Source: Halieaceae bacterium
GTDB lineage: Bacteria; Pseudomonadota; Gammaproteobacteria; Pseudomonadales; Halieaceae
Length of the DNA: 44,398 nucleotides
Direction: 5' to 3'
Assembly: GCA_028282105.1 (NCBI GenBank)
Contig: JANQIO010000065.1
Span: 1 to 44,398, forward strand
The notes beneath the pieces are model-generated. The model was given only the letters and a program-made list of their open reading frames with translations, was not told where the DNA came from and searched no databases. Of the stretch, positions 16,620-24,685 are shown in pieces. How positions within the stretch are numbered: position 1 is the stretch's first letter; every line of letters starts with the position of its first letter. A program made the translations under genes and the position numbers.

Positions 16620-17636
16620 ATGGAACTACTAAGAACGCCAGACGAGCGTTTCAACAACCTTGCCGACTACCCATTTGAGCCCAACTATCTTGAGGTTGAT
16701 GATCTTGAAGGTGGCAGGCTTCGAATCCACTACGTCGATGAGGGTCCGCGGAGCGGTAAACCTGTGCTGCTATTGCACGGCCAGCCTGCATGGAGCTACT
16801 TGTATAGGCATATGATCCCACCCCTCTGCGAGCAGGGGTTCAGAGTCATCGCACCCGATCTGGTGGGTTTTGGCCGCTCGGACAAGCCAGCGGCCATGGA
16901 GGATTACACATACTCTCGCCACGTCAGCTGGATGGGCCAATGGCTACTTAAACTGGACTTAAGGGGAATAACGGTGTTCTTTCAAGACTGGGGCAGTCTT
17001 ATCGGCCTGCGGTTGGTCGCGGAATTTGGTGAGCGCTTTGATGGTGTTGTGCTCGCGAATGGAGGGCTGCCTGCCGGAGCGATTCCTCCGGAGTTTTCTA
17101 CCCATCTAAAGGAAGCCTATCGAGGTTTGCCTGTCGTGAATGCGGGAGATCTACGTCAGCGGTTTGAAGACAAGGAAGGCGTACCCGGTTTTTTGTACTG
17201 GAGAAAGTTCTGTGCAGAGACTCCGAACCTGGATATTGCCGAGTTGATGCAAACTGCTTCCACTGTTCCGCTGACACCAGAAGAGTCCTATGCCTATGCC
17301 GCGCCCTTCCCCGACCAGAGCTATGTGCCGGGAGCGAGAAGGTTCCCGAGTCTGATCCCCTTGTTCCACGACGAGCCTGACGTACTTGAAAACAACCTCG
17401 CCTGGGCTGAGTTGGAAAAGTTTGACAAGCCGTTCCTACTAGCATTTTCCGACAACGATCCGGTTACTGCCGGAGCAGACCAGATGTTTCTGGATCGCGT
17501 ACCAGGCTGCCGGGGCATGCCGCATAGAACAATCACGAATGCGGCCCATTTTCTCCAACAGGAACAGCCGGGACAATGCGTTCAGGCAATACTAGACGCT
17601 GTGATCCAATCGGAGATTGCTCAGCGCTTGCCTTAG
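16620..17636 (+). CDS. Haloalkane dehalogenase (subfamily I-like)
   Basis: This 338-residue alpha/beta hydrolase matches haloalkane dehalogenases, which replace a carbon-bound halogen by hydroxyl without cofactor. H53-G-Q-P-A-W-S-Y-L-Y-R is the characteristic oxyanion and entry motif. The nucleophile is D123 in F-F-Q-D-W-G-S, followed by the halide-stabilising W124. S-D-N-D-P-V at 277-282 probably supplies the acid, and H310 in N-A-A-H-F-L-Q-Q-E is the catalytic histidine. V-I-A-P-D-L-V-G-F-G-R-S-D-K-P is another family motif. The DhlA-like spacing and sequence favour subfamily I, close in length to DhlA (310). No signal peptide is present, so it is cytoplasmic. It is followed after 68 bases by a GST-like gene and lies beside the receptor operator cluster. 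The substrate range is unknown. Confidence 0.88.
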   Translation: MELLRTPDERFNNLADYPFEPNYLEVDDLEGGRLRIHYVDEGPRSGKPVLLLHGQPAWSYLYRHMIPPLCEQGFRVIAPDLVGFGRSDKPAAMEDYTYSRHVSWMGQWLLKLDLRGITVFFQDWGSLIGLRLVAEFGERFDGVVLANGGLPAGAIPPEFSTHLKEAYRGLPVVNAGDLRQRFEDKEGVPGFLYWRKFCAETPNLDIAELMQTASTVPLTPEESYAYAAPFPDQSYVPGARRFPSLIPLFHDEPDVLENNLAWAELEKFDKPFLLAFSDNDPVTAGADQMFLDRVPGCRGMPHRTITNAAHFLQQEQPGQCVQAILDAVIQSEIAQRLP

Positions 17637-17704
17637 CGAAGGGCCACTCGAATGGACATTCATGAAGGGTTTGGATACGTGGAATACACGGCAGGCTGAT
17701 CATT

Positions 17705-18814
17705 GTGCTCGATACGTCCTCTATACAGCCTATTACGGTTCATGGTTCAAACATCTCGTATTTTACCGGCAAGATCGAAAACTACTTCCGAGTTCGCGAG
17801 ATCCGTTACACCTTCCGAAGCATGAGCTTTCCGTCAGACGAGCGCCGACTGAAGTCTTTCGTCGGTGTTATGCAGATGCCCGCTGTAGAACTGGGCGATG
17901 GTCGATGGATGACTGATACAACCAAGACTATCGAGTGGTTTGAGTCTCAGTACCCTGAGAATCGCATTACGCCGGATGACCCAGTACAGGCCTATCTGTG
18001 TGCATTGCTTGAAGACTGGGCGGACGAGTGGTGGTGGAGACCTGCCATGCACTATCGCTGGCACTACCCTCAGGGCGCAGCCCTCCAGGGTAGGCACCTC
18101 GCAGAGGAGGTACTGAGGGACCTCCCGCTCCCTCTTGCTCTGAGGCGTTTTTTGATTACCCGACGCCAACGCGGGGGATACACCACAGGCGATGGCATCA
18201 CGCCGCAAGCTGTGCCAGGTATTGAGGCAATGTTCAAACGCCTACTGGATCACCTTGAAGCCATTTTCTCAAAACGTCCATTTGTGTTTGGTACCAGGCC
18301 GAGCCTTGCTGATGTAGGTCTATCGGGGCCCTTTTTCCGGCACTTTGCGCTTGACCCGGTACCACTGGAGATCATTCGTCAGCGCGCTCCATCCGTGTTG
18401 GAATGGGTTTCCAGACTGTGGAACACCAGGATTCGAAACTGTGAAGTTCACTGGGATACTGGAATCCCGGATGATCTTGGACCGCTGTTTGATGACATCG
18501 GAAGCACCTACCTGCCTTACTTGCGAGCGAATTCCAGGGCTGTTGCGTCGGGCTCAGATAGATTTGATGTGGAGGTAGGAGGTGTATCTTATCTTGGGGC
18601 AAGACACTCTCGGTATCGCATCTGGTGTTTGCAGGAGTTAAGAAACAAATTCGAGATGCTCCCTGAGGAATCAAAGCAAACCCTGAAGGAGTTCCTGCAA
18701 AGACACGACTGCTGGGAATCGCTTTGGTTACCTAGAGATCTTCCTCTTCTACCCTCCCAGGAGGCAAGGTTACCGTTCTTTGCCGACTCGAAGATGATCG
18801 CTGCAAACAGTTAG
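17705..18814 (+). CDS. Glutathione S-transferase-like protein
   Basis: This 369-residue protein has a thioredoxin-like N-terminal GST domain (about residues 10-85: I-S-Y-F-T-G-K-I-E-N-Y-F-R, M-Q-M-P-A-V-E-L-G-D-G, and T-K-T-I-E-W-F-E in place of the usual S-x-x-I-x-x-Y-L) and a helical GST C-terminal domain (about 95-260, with F-V-F-G-T-R-P-S-L-A-D-V-G). A further 100 residues of unknown role follow. It is longer than a standard GST (about 210-230). The GTG start at 17705 begins the domain; no earlier start is available in frame. Downstream of the dehalogenase and probably co-transcribed, it could dehalogenate or conjugate intermediates with glutathione, as LinD-type GSTs do, though this is inference. 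Confidence 0.8.
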   Translation: MLDTSSIQPITVHGSNISYFTGKIENYFRVREIRYTFRSMSFPSDERRLKSFVGVMQMPAVELGDGRWMTDTTKTIEWFESQYPENRITPDDPVQAYLCALLEDWADEWWWRPAMHYRWHYPQGAALQGRHLAEEVLRDLPLPLALRRFLITRRQRGGYTTGDGITPQAVPGIEAMFKRLLDHLEAIFSKRPFVFGTRPSLADVGLSGPFFRHFALDPVPLEIIRQRAPSVLEWVSRLWNTRIRNCEVHWDTGIPDDLGPLFDDIGSTYLPYLRANSRAVASGSDRFDVEVGGVSYLGARHSRYRIWCLQELRNKFEMLPEESKQTLKEFLQRHDCWESLWLPRDLPLLPSQEARLPFFADSKMIAANS

Positions 18815-18962
18815 TGCCACCAAAACACTCAGGCTAACGATGTTTCTTGGTACACGGACATGATTTCCTCGCAAGGCGGCTCAGAGACTACCAACTGCAG
18901 CCCCTGCTGTTCTCTTACCTCCACACTGACCGACTGATCAGCTCATAGGGACGCGGTGATGA

Positions 18963-19155
18963 CCTGCCGCAAACAACGATGCAGGGGCGGTAGAAGGGCC
19001 GAATCTTGTTGACGGGGGGCCTGTTCGCAGCGAGATACGTGAAAGCAATGCCGGAGCAAGATTCGATATTCGGCTCAACTATCTTAACGTGGAAGATGGT
19101 AGTCCTATGACGCGCCTGCGCATCGAGCTATGGCACTGCGATGCCCAGGGCCTGA
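18963..19155 (+). pseudogene. Internal remnant of an intradiol dioxygenase-like gene
   Basis: One plus-strand frame has the characteristic order of the intradiol ring-cleavage dioxygenase family: E-G-P near 18993, then V-R-S-E-I-R-E-S-N-A-G, and R-I-E-L-W-H-C-D-A-Q-G near 19119-19152. Two adjacent TGA codons close the frame just upstream (18957-18962), no start codon is present, and the reading runs into the oppositely oriented alkylsulfatase remnant, so the C-terminal half with most iron ligands is lost. The 18815-18962 stretch before it shows nothing recognisable. A 9-base inverted repeat (CGAATCTTG at 19000, CAAGATTCG at 19057) lies inside. Confidence 0.6.
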
Positions 19156-19163
19156 GCGGCCGC

Positions 19164-19275
19164 CGCGTAGGCGGCCGCCGTGGCCGGGGTGTTGCCCTGG
19201 CTGCCGGGGCTGGTATCGCGGGACGACGGCTCTGCCGGGCAGGCGACGAAGGTGAGCAACAGGAAGAACAGCGGC
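19164..19275 (-). pseudogene. Remnant of a second alkylsulfatase: signal peptide and linker only
   Basis: The minus strand reads F-F-L-L-L-T-F-V-A-C-P-A-E-P and then R-D-T-S-P-G-S-Q-G-N-T-P-A-T-A, almost the same as residues 15-45 of the alkylsulfatase at the left edge. At DNA level 19177-19246 matches 1831-1900 at 66 of 70 positions. There is no start codon; the frame ends at a TAG near 19130 and none of the catalytic domain remains. At the junction with the intradiol remnant lies a GC-rich inverted repeat, GCGGCCGCC and GGCGGCCGC around five bases (19156-19178). Confidence 0.75.
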
Positions 19276-19278
19276 GAA

Positions 19279-19464
19279 TCAGTTGACGATAACGTCCATC
19301 AGCCAGATGCCGGATACCACGAAGCCAAACAGGCTGATGGTGGTCACGGAGGCGAAGATAGCCTGGTACATCGGCTCTTCGAGCAGGCGCAGGAAACCGC
19401 TCTGCTGGCCTTCGACAACGGCGTTCACATCACTTTTCAGGTCTTGAGATTGTTGCTGGGTCAT
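19279..19464 (-). CDS. Small single-pass membrane protein
   Basis: This 61-residue open frame has a hydrophilic, Gln-rich N-terminus (T-Q-Q-Q-S-Q-D-L-K-S-D-V-N) and one hydrophobic helix (about residues 36-58, A-I-F-A-S-V-T-T-I-S-L-F-G-F-V-V-S-G). AAAGGACG lies 8 bases upstream of the ATG, and the composition is protein-like, so I think it is a real gene. The alkylsulfatase remnant lies immediately downstream. I do not recognise a family and cannot assign a function. Confidence 0.6.
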   Translation of the reverse strand: MTQQQSQDLKSDVNAVVEGQQSGFLRLLEEPMYQAIFASVTTISLFGFVVSGIWLMDVIVN

Positions 19465-19688
19465 GGGGTACGTCCTTTCATCACTCTAACTAATGGCTGC
19501 AAAAAATTTGCACGCGTACTCTAGAGTGCACACCGCTCGAAACAAGTCGCTAATCCCTGCAGGACCCTTCGACTTATTCGCAGTGTGGGGCGCCGCCAAG
19601 GCTAGTCATAACCATTTTTTACACAAACTGCCGGCCGGATTGAGTTGTATCGTAACAGCGGTGTGGTAGCGTATTAGCTGTCCAGATT

Positions 19689-20444
19689 ATGAACATATCC
19701 CGGCTAAGCAGCCCCGTGCGCCTTCTCATCCCCCTTATTGTCAGCTTGGTGTTACCCGCCGTCCCGGCCACTGCGCAGGAGGACCTGGCGGAGATCGACC
19801 CGTGGGAGTCCACCAATCGCAAGATTTTTGGCTTCAACCGGTTTTTCGACCGCAATCTGCTGCGGCCGGTTTCTGCGGGCTATGCCAAAGTCATGCCGGA
19901 CTCTGCGGAGCGTAGCGTGGCCAATGCGGTGGCCAACATCTACGAGGTGAACCGCTTTCTAAACTCCGTGCTGCAGGGCCGGCCTGACTCCGCCGCCATC
20001 AGCACCGCGCGCTTCATGGTCAACACCACGGTTGGCCTGTTCGGGCTGTTCGACGTCGCCACCAGGATGGGCATCGAAGTGCAGCGCGCCGACTTCGGCC
20101 AGACCCTGATGGTCTGGGGCGTCGACAGCGGCCCCTATGTCGTGCTGCCCTTCTTCGGGCCGCGCACCGTGCGCAGCGCCACGGGTTACTTCGTGGATAC
20201 TTATGCGTCCATCCCCGCTGTGGCCTGGGATACCACATCCGCGTACGCATTCTGGACTGTGGAAGCCATCAGTTTCCGCGCGGGGCTGCTGGACTATGAC
20301 GACCTGATCACCGGAGACGAATACGTGTTTATGCGTAGCGCCTACCTGCAGGCTCGACAGACCTTCCTGAACGGCGGCGTCCCGCCGGTCGAAGACTTCG
20401 CCGACGACGAGTACGACCTCGACTGGGACGACGAGGGCCCCTGA
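19689..20444 (+). CDS. mlaA: MlaA/VacJ-family phospholipid-retrograde-transport protein
   Basis: This 251-residue protein matches MlaA, the outer-membrane component that extracts misplaced phospholipids for the Mla pathway. Family motifs are D-P-W-E-S-T-N-R-K-I-F-G-F-N-R-F-F-D (about 37-54), R-F-M-V-N-T-T-V-G-L-F-G-L-F-D-V-A (about 108-124), D-F-G-Q-T-L-M-V-W-G-V (about 134-144) and G-P-Y-V-V-L-P-F-F-G-P-R-T-V-R (about 147-161). Unlike E. coli MlaA it has no lipobox cysteine: the leader ends in A-T-A-Q at 27-30, a signal-peptidase I type site. The C-terminus is a strongly acidic tail. It is alone on this strand and converges on the ferritin gene. Confidence 0.92.
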   Translation: MNISRLSSPVRLLIPLIVSLVLPAVPATAQEDLAEIDPWESTNRKIFGFNRFFDRNLLRPVSAGYAKVMPDSAERSVANAVANIYEVNRFLNSVLQGRPDSAAISTARFMVNTTVGLFGLFDVATRMGIEVQRADFGQTLMVWGVDSGPYVVLPFFGPRTVRSATGYFVDTYASIPAVAWDTTSAYAFWTVEAISFRAGLLDYDDLITGDEYVFMRSAYLQARQTFLNGGVPPVEDFADDEYDLDWDDEGP

Positions 20445-20508
20445 AATCATCCTGCGGGCTTGCGGCAGGCCGGTGTCGATTTAACTTCGACCCCTTCGGG
20501 GCAGGTGC

Positions 20509-20979
20509 TCAGCCAAGCTGCGACTGCAGGTAGTTCTCCAGGCCCATTTTCTCGATCAGCTCCAACTGCTGTTCCAGCCAGAAGGTGTGGTCTTCCTCGG
20601 TATCCGCCAGCATGCCTTCCAGCAGTTCCCGGGATACGTAGTCCTGCTCCTGCTCACAGAGGGCGATGGCCTGTTTCACAGCCTCAACCACGGCCAGTTC
20701 CAGTTCGAGATCATTCTGCAGCATTTCCGGCACCGTGGAGCCGACCTTGAGCGGCGTACGGTTGCCCACCAGGGGCACACCTTCCAGAAACAGAATGCGA
20801 CGAATCAGGCCACTGGCGTGTTGCTTTTCGTCATCCATCTCATGATCGATGCGCTCATACAGCCGGTGCAGGCCCCAGTCCTCGAACATCCGCGAATGAA
20901 TGAAGTACTGGTCCATCGCCGTCAGCTCTCCGGCCAGCAGGGCATTGAGCGTATCGATGATCGACTGTTTTCCTTCCAT
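20509..20979 (-). CDS. bfr: Bacterioferritin-like ferritin lacking the haem methionine
   Basis: This 156-residue protein aligns without gaps to E. coli bacterioferritin across its first helices and shares the C-terminal M-G-L-x-N-Y-L-Q. The ferroxidase ligands E18, E51, H54 and the later E and H residues (D-T-E-E-D-H) are in place, so it should oxidise and store iron in a 24-mer. Position 52, the haem-ligating methionine, is lysine here (D-E-K-Q-H). Such subunits occur in bacteria that mix a haem-binding and a haem-free Bfr. ATG 20979 is chosen because GGAG precedes it and it matches the family N-terminus; the frame stays open 22 codons upstream. No partner bfr gene or Bfd is in the window. 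Confidence 0.9.
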   Translation of the reverse strand: MEGKQSIIDTLNALLAGELTAMDQYFIHSRMFEDWGLHRLYERIDHEMDDEKQHASGLIRRILFLEGVPLVGNRTPLKVGSTVPEMLQNDLELELAVVEAVKQAIALCEQEQDYVSRELLEGMLADTEEDHTFWLEQQLELIEKMGLENYLQSQLG

Positions 20980-21159
20980 AGCATCATCTCCGGGTTTCCC
21001 AGATACCAGAGTAAGTGAATCACCGTCTGCCATCACCTCGGACAAGCAGACGAGAAGAACCTGTCAGCGGATTTTTGCCTGACTTTTGATTTGTGTCAGG
21101 CACTGGCCCGGCGCCGCTTCACAGCGAGCAGGCAGCGTCCGCAGAGCAGTGGCTACGGT

Positions 21160-23232
21160 CTAGCGGGGCCGGTAGCTAACGGACACCCGAAGCTGGCGGG
21201 GTTCGAATACGTGGTAGTGCACATCCTCGACACCCGCCTCAGGCTCACCGGGCAAGCGCGAGCCGTAAAAGTAGTCGATGTCGTGGTCATCGGAGTCGAG
21301 CACATTGAGCACATCGGCCTGCACCCGCCAGCTACCGCCTGCCCAGCCCAGCGCCAGGTTGACCATTGTTGAGCCTTCGGCCTCCACGCTGCCGTCCTCC
21401 ACCAGCGGTGCACCGTCGAAGTAGCGCGCGCGCAGCGAACCAAACCAGCCGTTCGGGTACTGGGCCGAGATGGCGCCGCTGACTACCGTTTCCAGGGCAC
21501 CGGGAATCTCGTCGCCCTCCGGCGCGCTGTCACTGAATTTGGCATCGGTCCAGGCGAAATCCGCCTCCAGCGACCAGACATCATTCAGCGCCCAGAAGTT
21601 GTTCAGCTCAAGCCCCCAGCGTTCGCTACCGCGACTGGGCTCGGTGGCGCCCGCATCCCCTACGAACAGGAGTTCCGAATCCAGTTCCAGGTACCACAGC
21701 GCCAACGAGCTGTTCCAGCCCGGTTTCCATTGGGTCTTGAAGCCCACCTCGGCGCCGGTTGACTCCACCAGGGGGTCTACCGGGGTGACAGCCTCGCCGG
21801 ACACCGGGTCCACTGTCTGCACCACACCCCGCGCGTCGTTGGAATGAAAACCATAGCCGGCGCTGAGGTAGGCCTCACTGGTTTCGGAAAAGGCGTAAAT
21901 CAGGCTGGCTTTGGGGCTATAGATCTCGTCGCTGTCGTCACCGGAATTGGCCGGGGCGTCAGCATCGACGTCGAACCAGTAGAAGTCGCCGCGCAGGCCG
22001 AGCACGGCGCGCCAGTTATCGGCGAAACGCCAGGACAGTTCGTAGTACAGGCCAAGGCTGCCCTGCTCCAGGCTATCTTCCCGCACGGTGCCCAGGCGTT
22101 GACGCCGCTGAGAGCGATACAGCCCCACCGTGTCGACATCGTCGTAGCGCATCTCAACCCCAAGGCTATGGTGAAAGTGATCCTGCTGGCCGCTCACCCA
22201 AAAGCGCTGGTAGCTGCCCCCGTAGATCGTGCGGTCGTCCCGTTGCTGGAATTGATCGCCGTTGACGGGGTCGTCCAGCAGGTAGGTGAAGTTGGACCAG
22301 AGGTTCATCTGGTAGTCGATCACGTAGGCGTTCCATTGGGAACGGTGGGACTCCCGCTCAAGCGTGTACTGCCCGGACAGGCTGTAGCGGTGCGTATCAC
22401 CGCCCAGGGAATCATCGATGGAACCCAATTCATCGATCAGGCCCTGGTCCACGGCCCGCTCGGGAATCTGGTCCGCCGAATTCCAGCTGTTGTCGTAAAA
22501 CATCGCCGTTGCCGACCAGTTACTGAGCTCACCGTTGCCGGCCAGCTTCACCAGGCCGTTGATCTTCTCCACATCCTCTTCGATATCCCGCCAGGGCCCA
22601 TCGTAGACCTGCCCCTCGAAGGCGCCAGACAGGCTCATCTCACCAAGGTCCATCCCACCCATGGCCAACACCCGGCCAAAGCCGTTGCCACCGGCCGCAA
22701 AGGTGAGCCGCTGATCAGGCATCTGGTCGAAGGTCTCAATTCGCACTCCGCCGGCAGAAGAGAAATCCCCGAGTTCCGCGTGGTACGGGCCCTTGACGAA
22801 GGACATTTGCTCGATGGTTTCCGGGATCAGGAAATTGATATCGGTGTAACCCTGGCCATGGCCGTGGGAGCGCATATTGACGGGCATACCATCAATCCAG
22901 GTGGCGAAGTCGGTACCGTGGTCCAGGTTGAAACCACGCAGGAACATCTGGTTGGATTTGCCGGAGCCGCTATGCTGGGTGACGATCAGTCCCGGCACCG
23001 CTTCCAGCACGTCGCCCGGGCGTAGCAGGGGTCGAATGGCCAGGTCCATCTGCCCGATAATGCCCTCCGAGGCACTGCGCGCCTCGCCAACCAGCACCTG
23101 GCGGCGGCCGGTGACGATGGTCTCCTCCATGGTGCGGGTTTCCTGGTGGGCATGGAGCTGCAATGGCAGTAACAGCAACGCGGTGCCGCGAAACAGCAGA
23201 GTGGCGAGCATTCCTGTGCGCTTACAAGGCAT
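21160..23232 (-). CDS. TonB-dependent receptor, probable zinc-regulated uptake receptor
   Basis: This 690-residue receptor has a signal peptide ending near L-H-A-H, a TonB box (M-E-E-T-I-V-T-G-R), a plug with L-R-G-F-N-L-D-H-G-T and V-K-G-P-Y-H-A-E-L-G-D-F-S-S-A-G-G, a barrel, and a C-terminal strand ending V-S-Y-R-P-R. A short H-G-H-G segment lies in the plug (R-S-H-G-H-G-Q-G-Y). ATG 23232 follows GGAGTCAGTT; the upstream extension looks noncoding. It is divergent from a DUF1826 gene, with a Zur-like box (23474-23496) in between. I infer import of zinc or a zinc chelate under zinc starvation. The substrate could also be another metal complex. Confidence 0.88.
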   Translation of the reverse strand: MPCKRTGMLATLLFRGTALLLLPLQLHAHQETRTMEETIVTGRRQVLVGEARSASEGIIGQMDLAIRPLLRPGDVLEAVPGLIVTQHSGSGKSNQMFLRGFNLDHGTDFATWIDGMPVNMRSHGHGQGYTDINFLIPETIEQMSFVKGPYHAELGDFSSAGGVRIETFDQMPDQRLTFAAGGNGFGRVLAMGGMDLGEMSLSGAFEGQVYDGPWRDIEEDVEKINGLVKLAGNGELSNWSATAMFYDNSWNSADQIPERAVDQGLIDELGSIDDSLGGDTHRYSLSGQYTLERESHRSQWNAYVIDYQMNLWSNFTYLLDDPVNGDQFQQRDDRTIYGGSYQRFWVSGQQDHFHHSLGVEMRYDDVDTVGLYRSQRRQRLGTVREDSLEQGSLGLYYELSWRFADNWRAVLGLRGDFYWFDVDADAPANSGDDSDEIYSPKASLIYAFSETSEAYLSAGYGFHSNDARGVVQTVDPVSGEAVTPVDPLVESTGAEVGFKTQWKPGWNSSLALWYLELDSELLFVGDAGATEPSRGSERWGLELNNFWALNDVWSLEADFAWTDAKFSDSAPEGDEIPGALETVVSGAISAQYPNGWFGSLRARYFDGAPLVEDGSVEAEGSTMVNLALGWAGGSWRVQADVLNVLDSDDHDIDYFYGSRLPGEPEAGVEDVHYHVFEPRQLRVSVSYRPR

Positions 23233-23473
23233 AACTGACTCCAGAATGGGACGCTGTTGCCGTGCTACCGGTCGACTCACAGGGAGGTCCGGCGTAGCGG
23301 AAATCGACCATAGCAGAATTGTTCGAGTGTTTTGCAGCGTCAAGCTCCCCAGCGCCATAGCCCGCGGCTTTCCGGCGTTGTGACCCAGTCACCGTGCGGG
23401 GTAATGAACTTGCATGGAGCAGCCGCTGCAGCGCAACCGGCGCCCGGATCGAGTTGCCAGCCGCCCTAGCATA

Positions 23474-23496
23474 GCTATGATATAACATAACATTCA
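23474..23496. promoter_or_regulatory. Zur-like box, TonB receptor / DUF1826 divergent promoter
   Basis: The 23 bases match the gammaproteobacterial Zur consensus (AATGTTATA-N-TATAACATT core) at 16 of 22 non-central positions, with ATGATATA and ATAACATT in the half sites. It lies 24 bases upstream of the DUF1826 start and 241 bases upstream of the TonB receptor start. The zur gene itself is not in the window. Confidence 0.65.
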
Positions 23497-23520
23497 CGAC
23501 CCGATCCTTGAATTCCCGCC

Positions 23521-24177
23521 ATGCAAACCGCCGCAACTCCAGTCGCTTCCCCGGTCGCCTCTTCGCCCCATGTGCTGGGGACCAGGCTCAGGGTGCTCGA
23601 GGCCATCACCTCCCCCGACGTCAACCTCAGCCTCTGGCGGCGCCCGGCCCAAGCGGACATCGCCCGCGAGGTAAGCACGCTGTCTGCCTCGCGTTTGCCA
23701 AAGTTGCGGCACCGGACCTCGGCAGACTCGTTCCCGGCAGACCTTAGCGCCCTGCTGCAGCGGCAAGGGCTGGAAGCGGCGGCATTCGAGCACCTGGTGT
23801 CTGACCTCTGCCTGCTGGCCGAGCAGTTTTTCAAACTGAGTGGCAACCGGGATGTGAAATTCCAGCTGGTAACGACTGACAGCGACAACTGCGGGCGCTT
23901 TCATGTCGACACCCGTTATCTGCGCATGATCTGTACCTACCAGGGCCCGGGCACCGAGTGGCTGCGCGACGACCAGGTAGACCGTTTCCTGCTGGCACGC
24001 GGCGCCCCCAATGACGCCGTTATCCGCTTCGGTGAGCCCTCCCACTTCCAGGCCTTCTGGGTGGGCATCATGAAGGGTGAGCCCGGGGGGTCGGGAAACG
24101 GCCTCGTACACCGCTCACCGTCAGTGGCAGGCTCCGGGCAAACACGGGTACTGTTCTGTCTGGACGCGGAGCCATAG
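23521..24177 (+). CDS. DUF1826 family protein, copy 1
   Basis: This 218-residue protein belongs to DUF1826, a family commonly found beside CobW GTPases and Zur sites. Conserved elements are F-H-V-D at 127-130, T-Y-x-G-x-x-T-E-W-L at 139-148, M-K-G-E at 184-187 and G-L-V-H-R-S-P at 194-200. They are shared with the second copy at 26063-26755, although the rest differs strongly. The spaced H-x-D and H-R pair resembles the metal site of 2-oxoglutarate-type double-stranded beta helices, but this is only my reading. The ATG sits 24 bases after the Zur-like box, so it is probably expressed in zinc starvation. Function unknown. Confidence 0.85.
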   Translation: MQTAATPVASPVASSPHVLGTRLRVLEAITSPDVNLSLWRRPAQADIAREVSTLSASRLPKLRHRTSADSFPADLSALLQRQGLEAAAFEHLVSDLCLLAEQFFKLSGNRDVKFQLVTTDSDNCGRFHVDTRYLRMICTYQGPGTEWLRDDQVDRFLLARGAPNDAVIRFGEPSHFQAFWVGIMKGEPGGSGNGLVHRSPSVAGSGQTRVLFCLDAEP

Positions 24178-24227
24178 AATGGCCTCTCCAGTCTGTATTC
24201 ATAACCAGGAAACTTAAGGAACAAGCC

Positions 24228-24659
24228 ATGGCGCTGTCTGATCTGCTCAATATTCGACAACTGTTTGGTGGTGACCCCAGCGAGCCCAGCCCGGAGGTCT
24301 ACCGCGAACTGCTGGTGATGGTGCTGGCGCGGGCCACCGATGTAGACGCCTACACCGATGCCGCCGAAGTGGAAACCGTGCAAAAAGTGCTGCAGGAGCA
24401 CCTCGGCGAGGAGATCAGCAGCGCAGACGTGCGGGTGGCCTCGAAGTCTGCGCTCTACGAAACCGCCCCGTTGGAAAAGTACGTCGCCCGTATCGGCCCG
24501 AAACTCCCCAAGGAACAGCGCATCAATCTGGTTCAGGCCCTGATCCAGGTGCTGCATGCCGACGACAAGGTGGCCAGTGCGGAGGCCGGCTACTTCAATA
24601 TGATCTGTGAAGCCCTGCAGCTGAGCTATGCAGAGGTAGCGGGGCTGGGCGCCGAGTAG
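24228..24659 (+). CDS. TerB-like (tellurite resistance B family) protein
   Basis: This 143-residue all-helical protein matches the TerB-like fold: Y-R-E-L-L-V-M-V-L-A-R-A-T-D-V-D-A-Y-T-D-A-A-E with acidic residues suited to metal binding, and a second similar repeat I-N-L-V-Q-A-L-I-Q-V-L-H-A-D-D-K-V-A-S-A-E-A. Proteins of this group are cytoplasmic or membrane-associated, with a proposed role in metal sensing or stress; no enzyme activity is established. AAGGAA precedes the ATG. It follows the DUF1826 gene by 50 bases and may be co-transcribed with it; a terminator follows at 24686. Confidence 0.8.
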   Translation: MALSDLLNIRQLFGGDPSEPSPEVYRELLVMVLARATDVDAYTDAAEVETVQKVLQEHLGEEISSADVRVASKSALYETAPLEKYVARIGPKLPKEQRINLVQALIQVLHADDKVASAEAGYFNMICEALQLSYAEVAGLGAE

Positions 24660-24685
24660 GGCCTTGCCCGCAAAGCCCGGCGATT

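Noticed and set aside
20491-20501. Terminator between mlaA and bfr
   Set aside because: CCCC-TTC-GGGG is only a 4-base-pair stem with no T tract on either strand.
21844-23025. A 393-codon plus-strand open frame
   Set aside because: It lies antisense to the TonB receptor with its TonB box, plug and barrel; the plus-strand reading has no recognisable domain.
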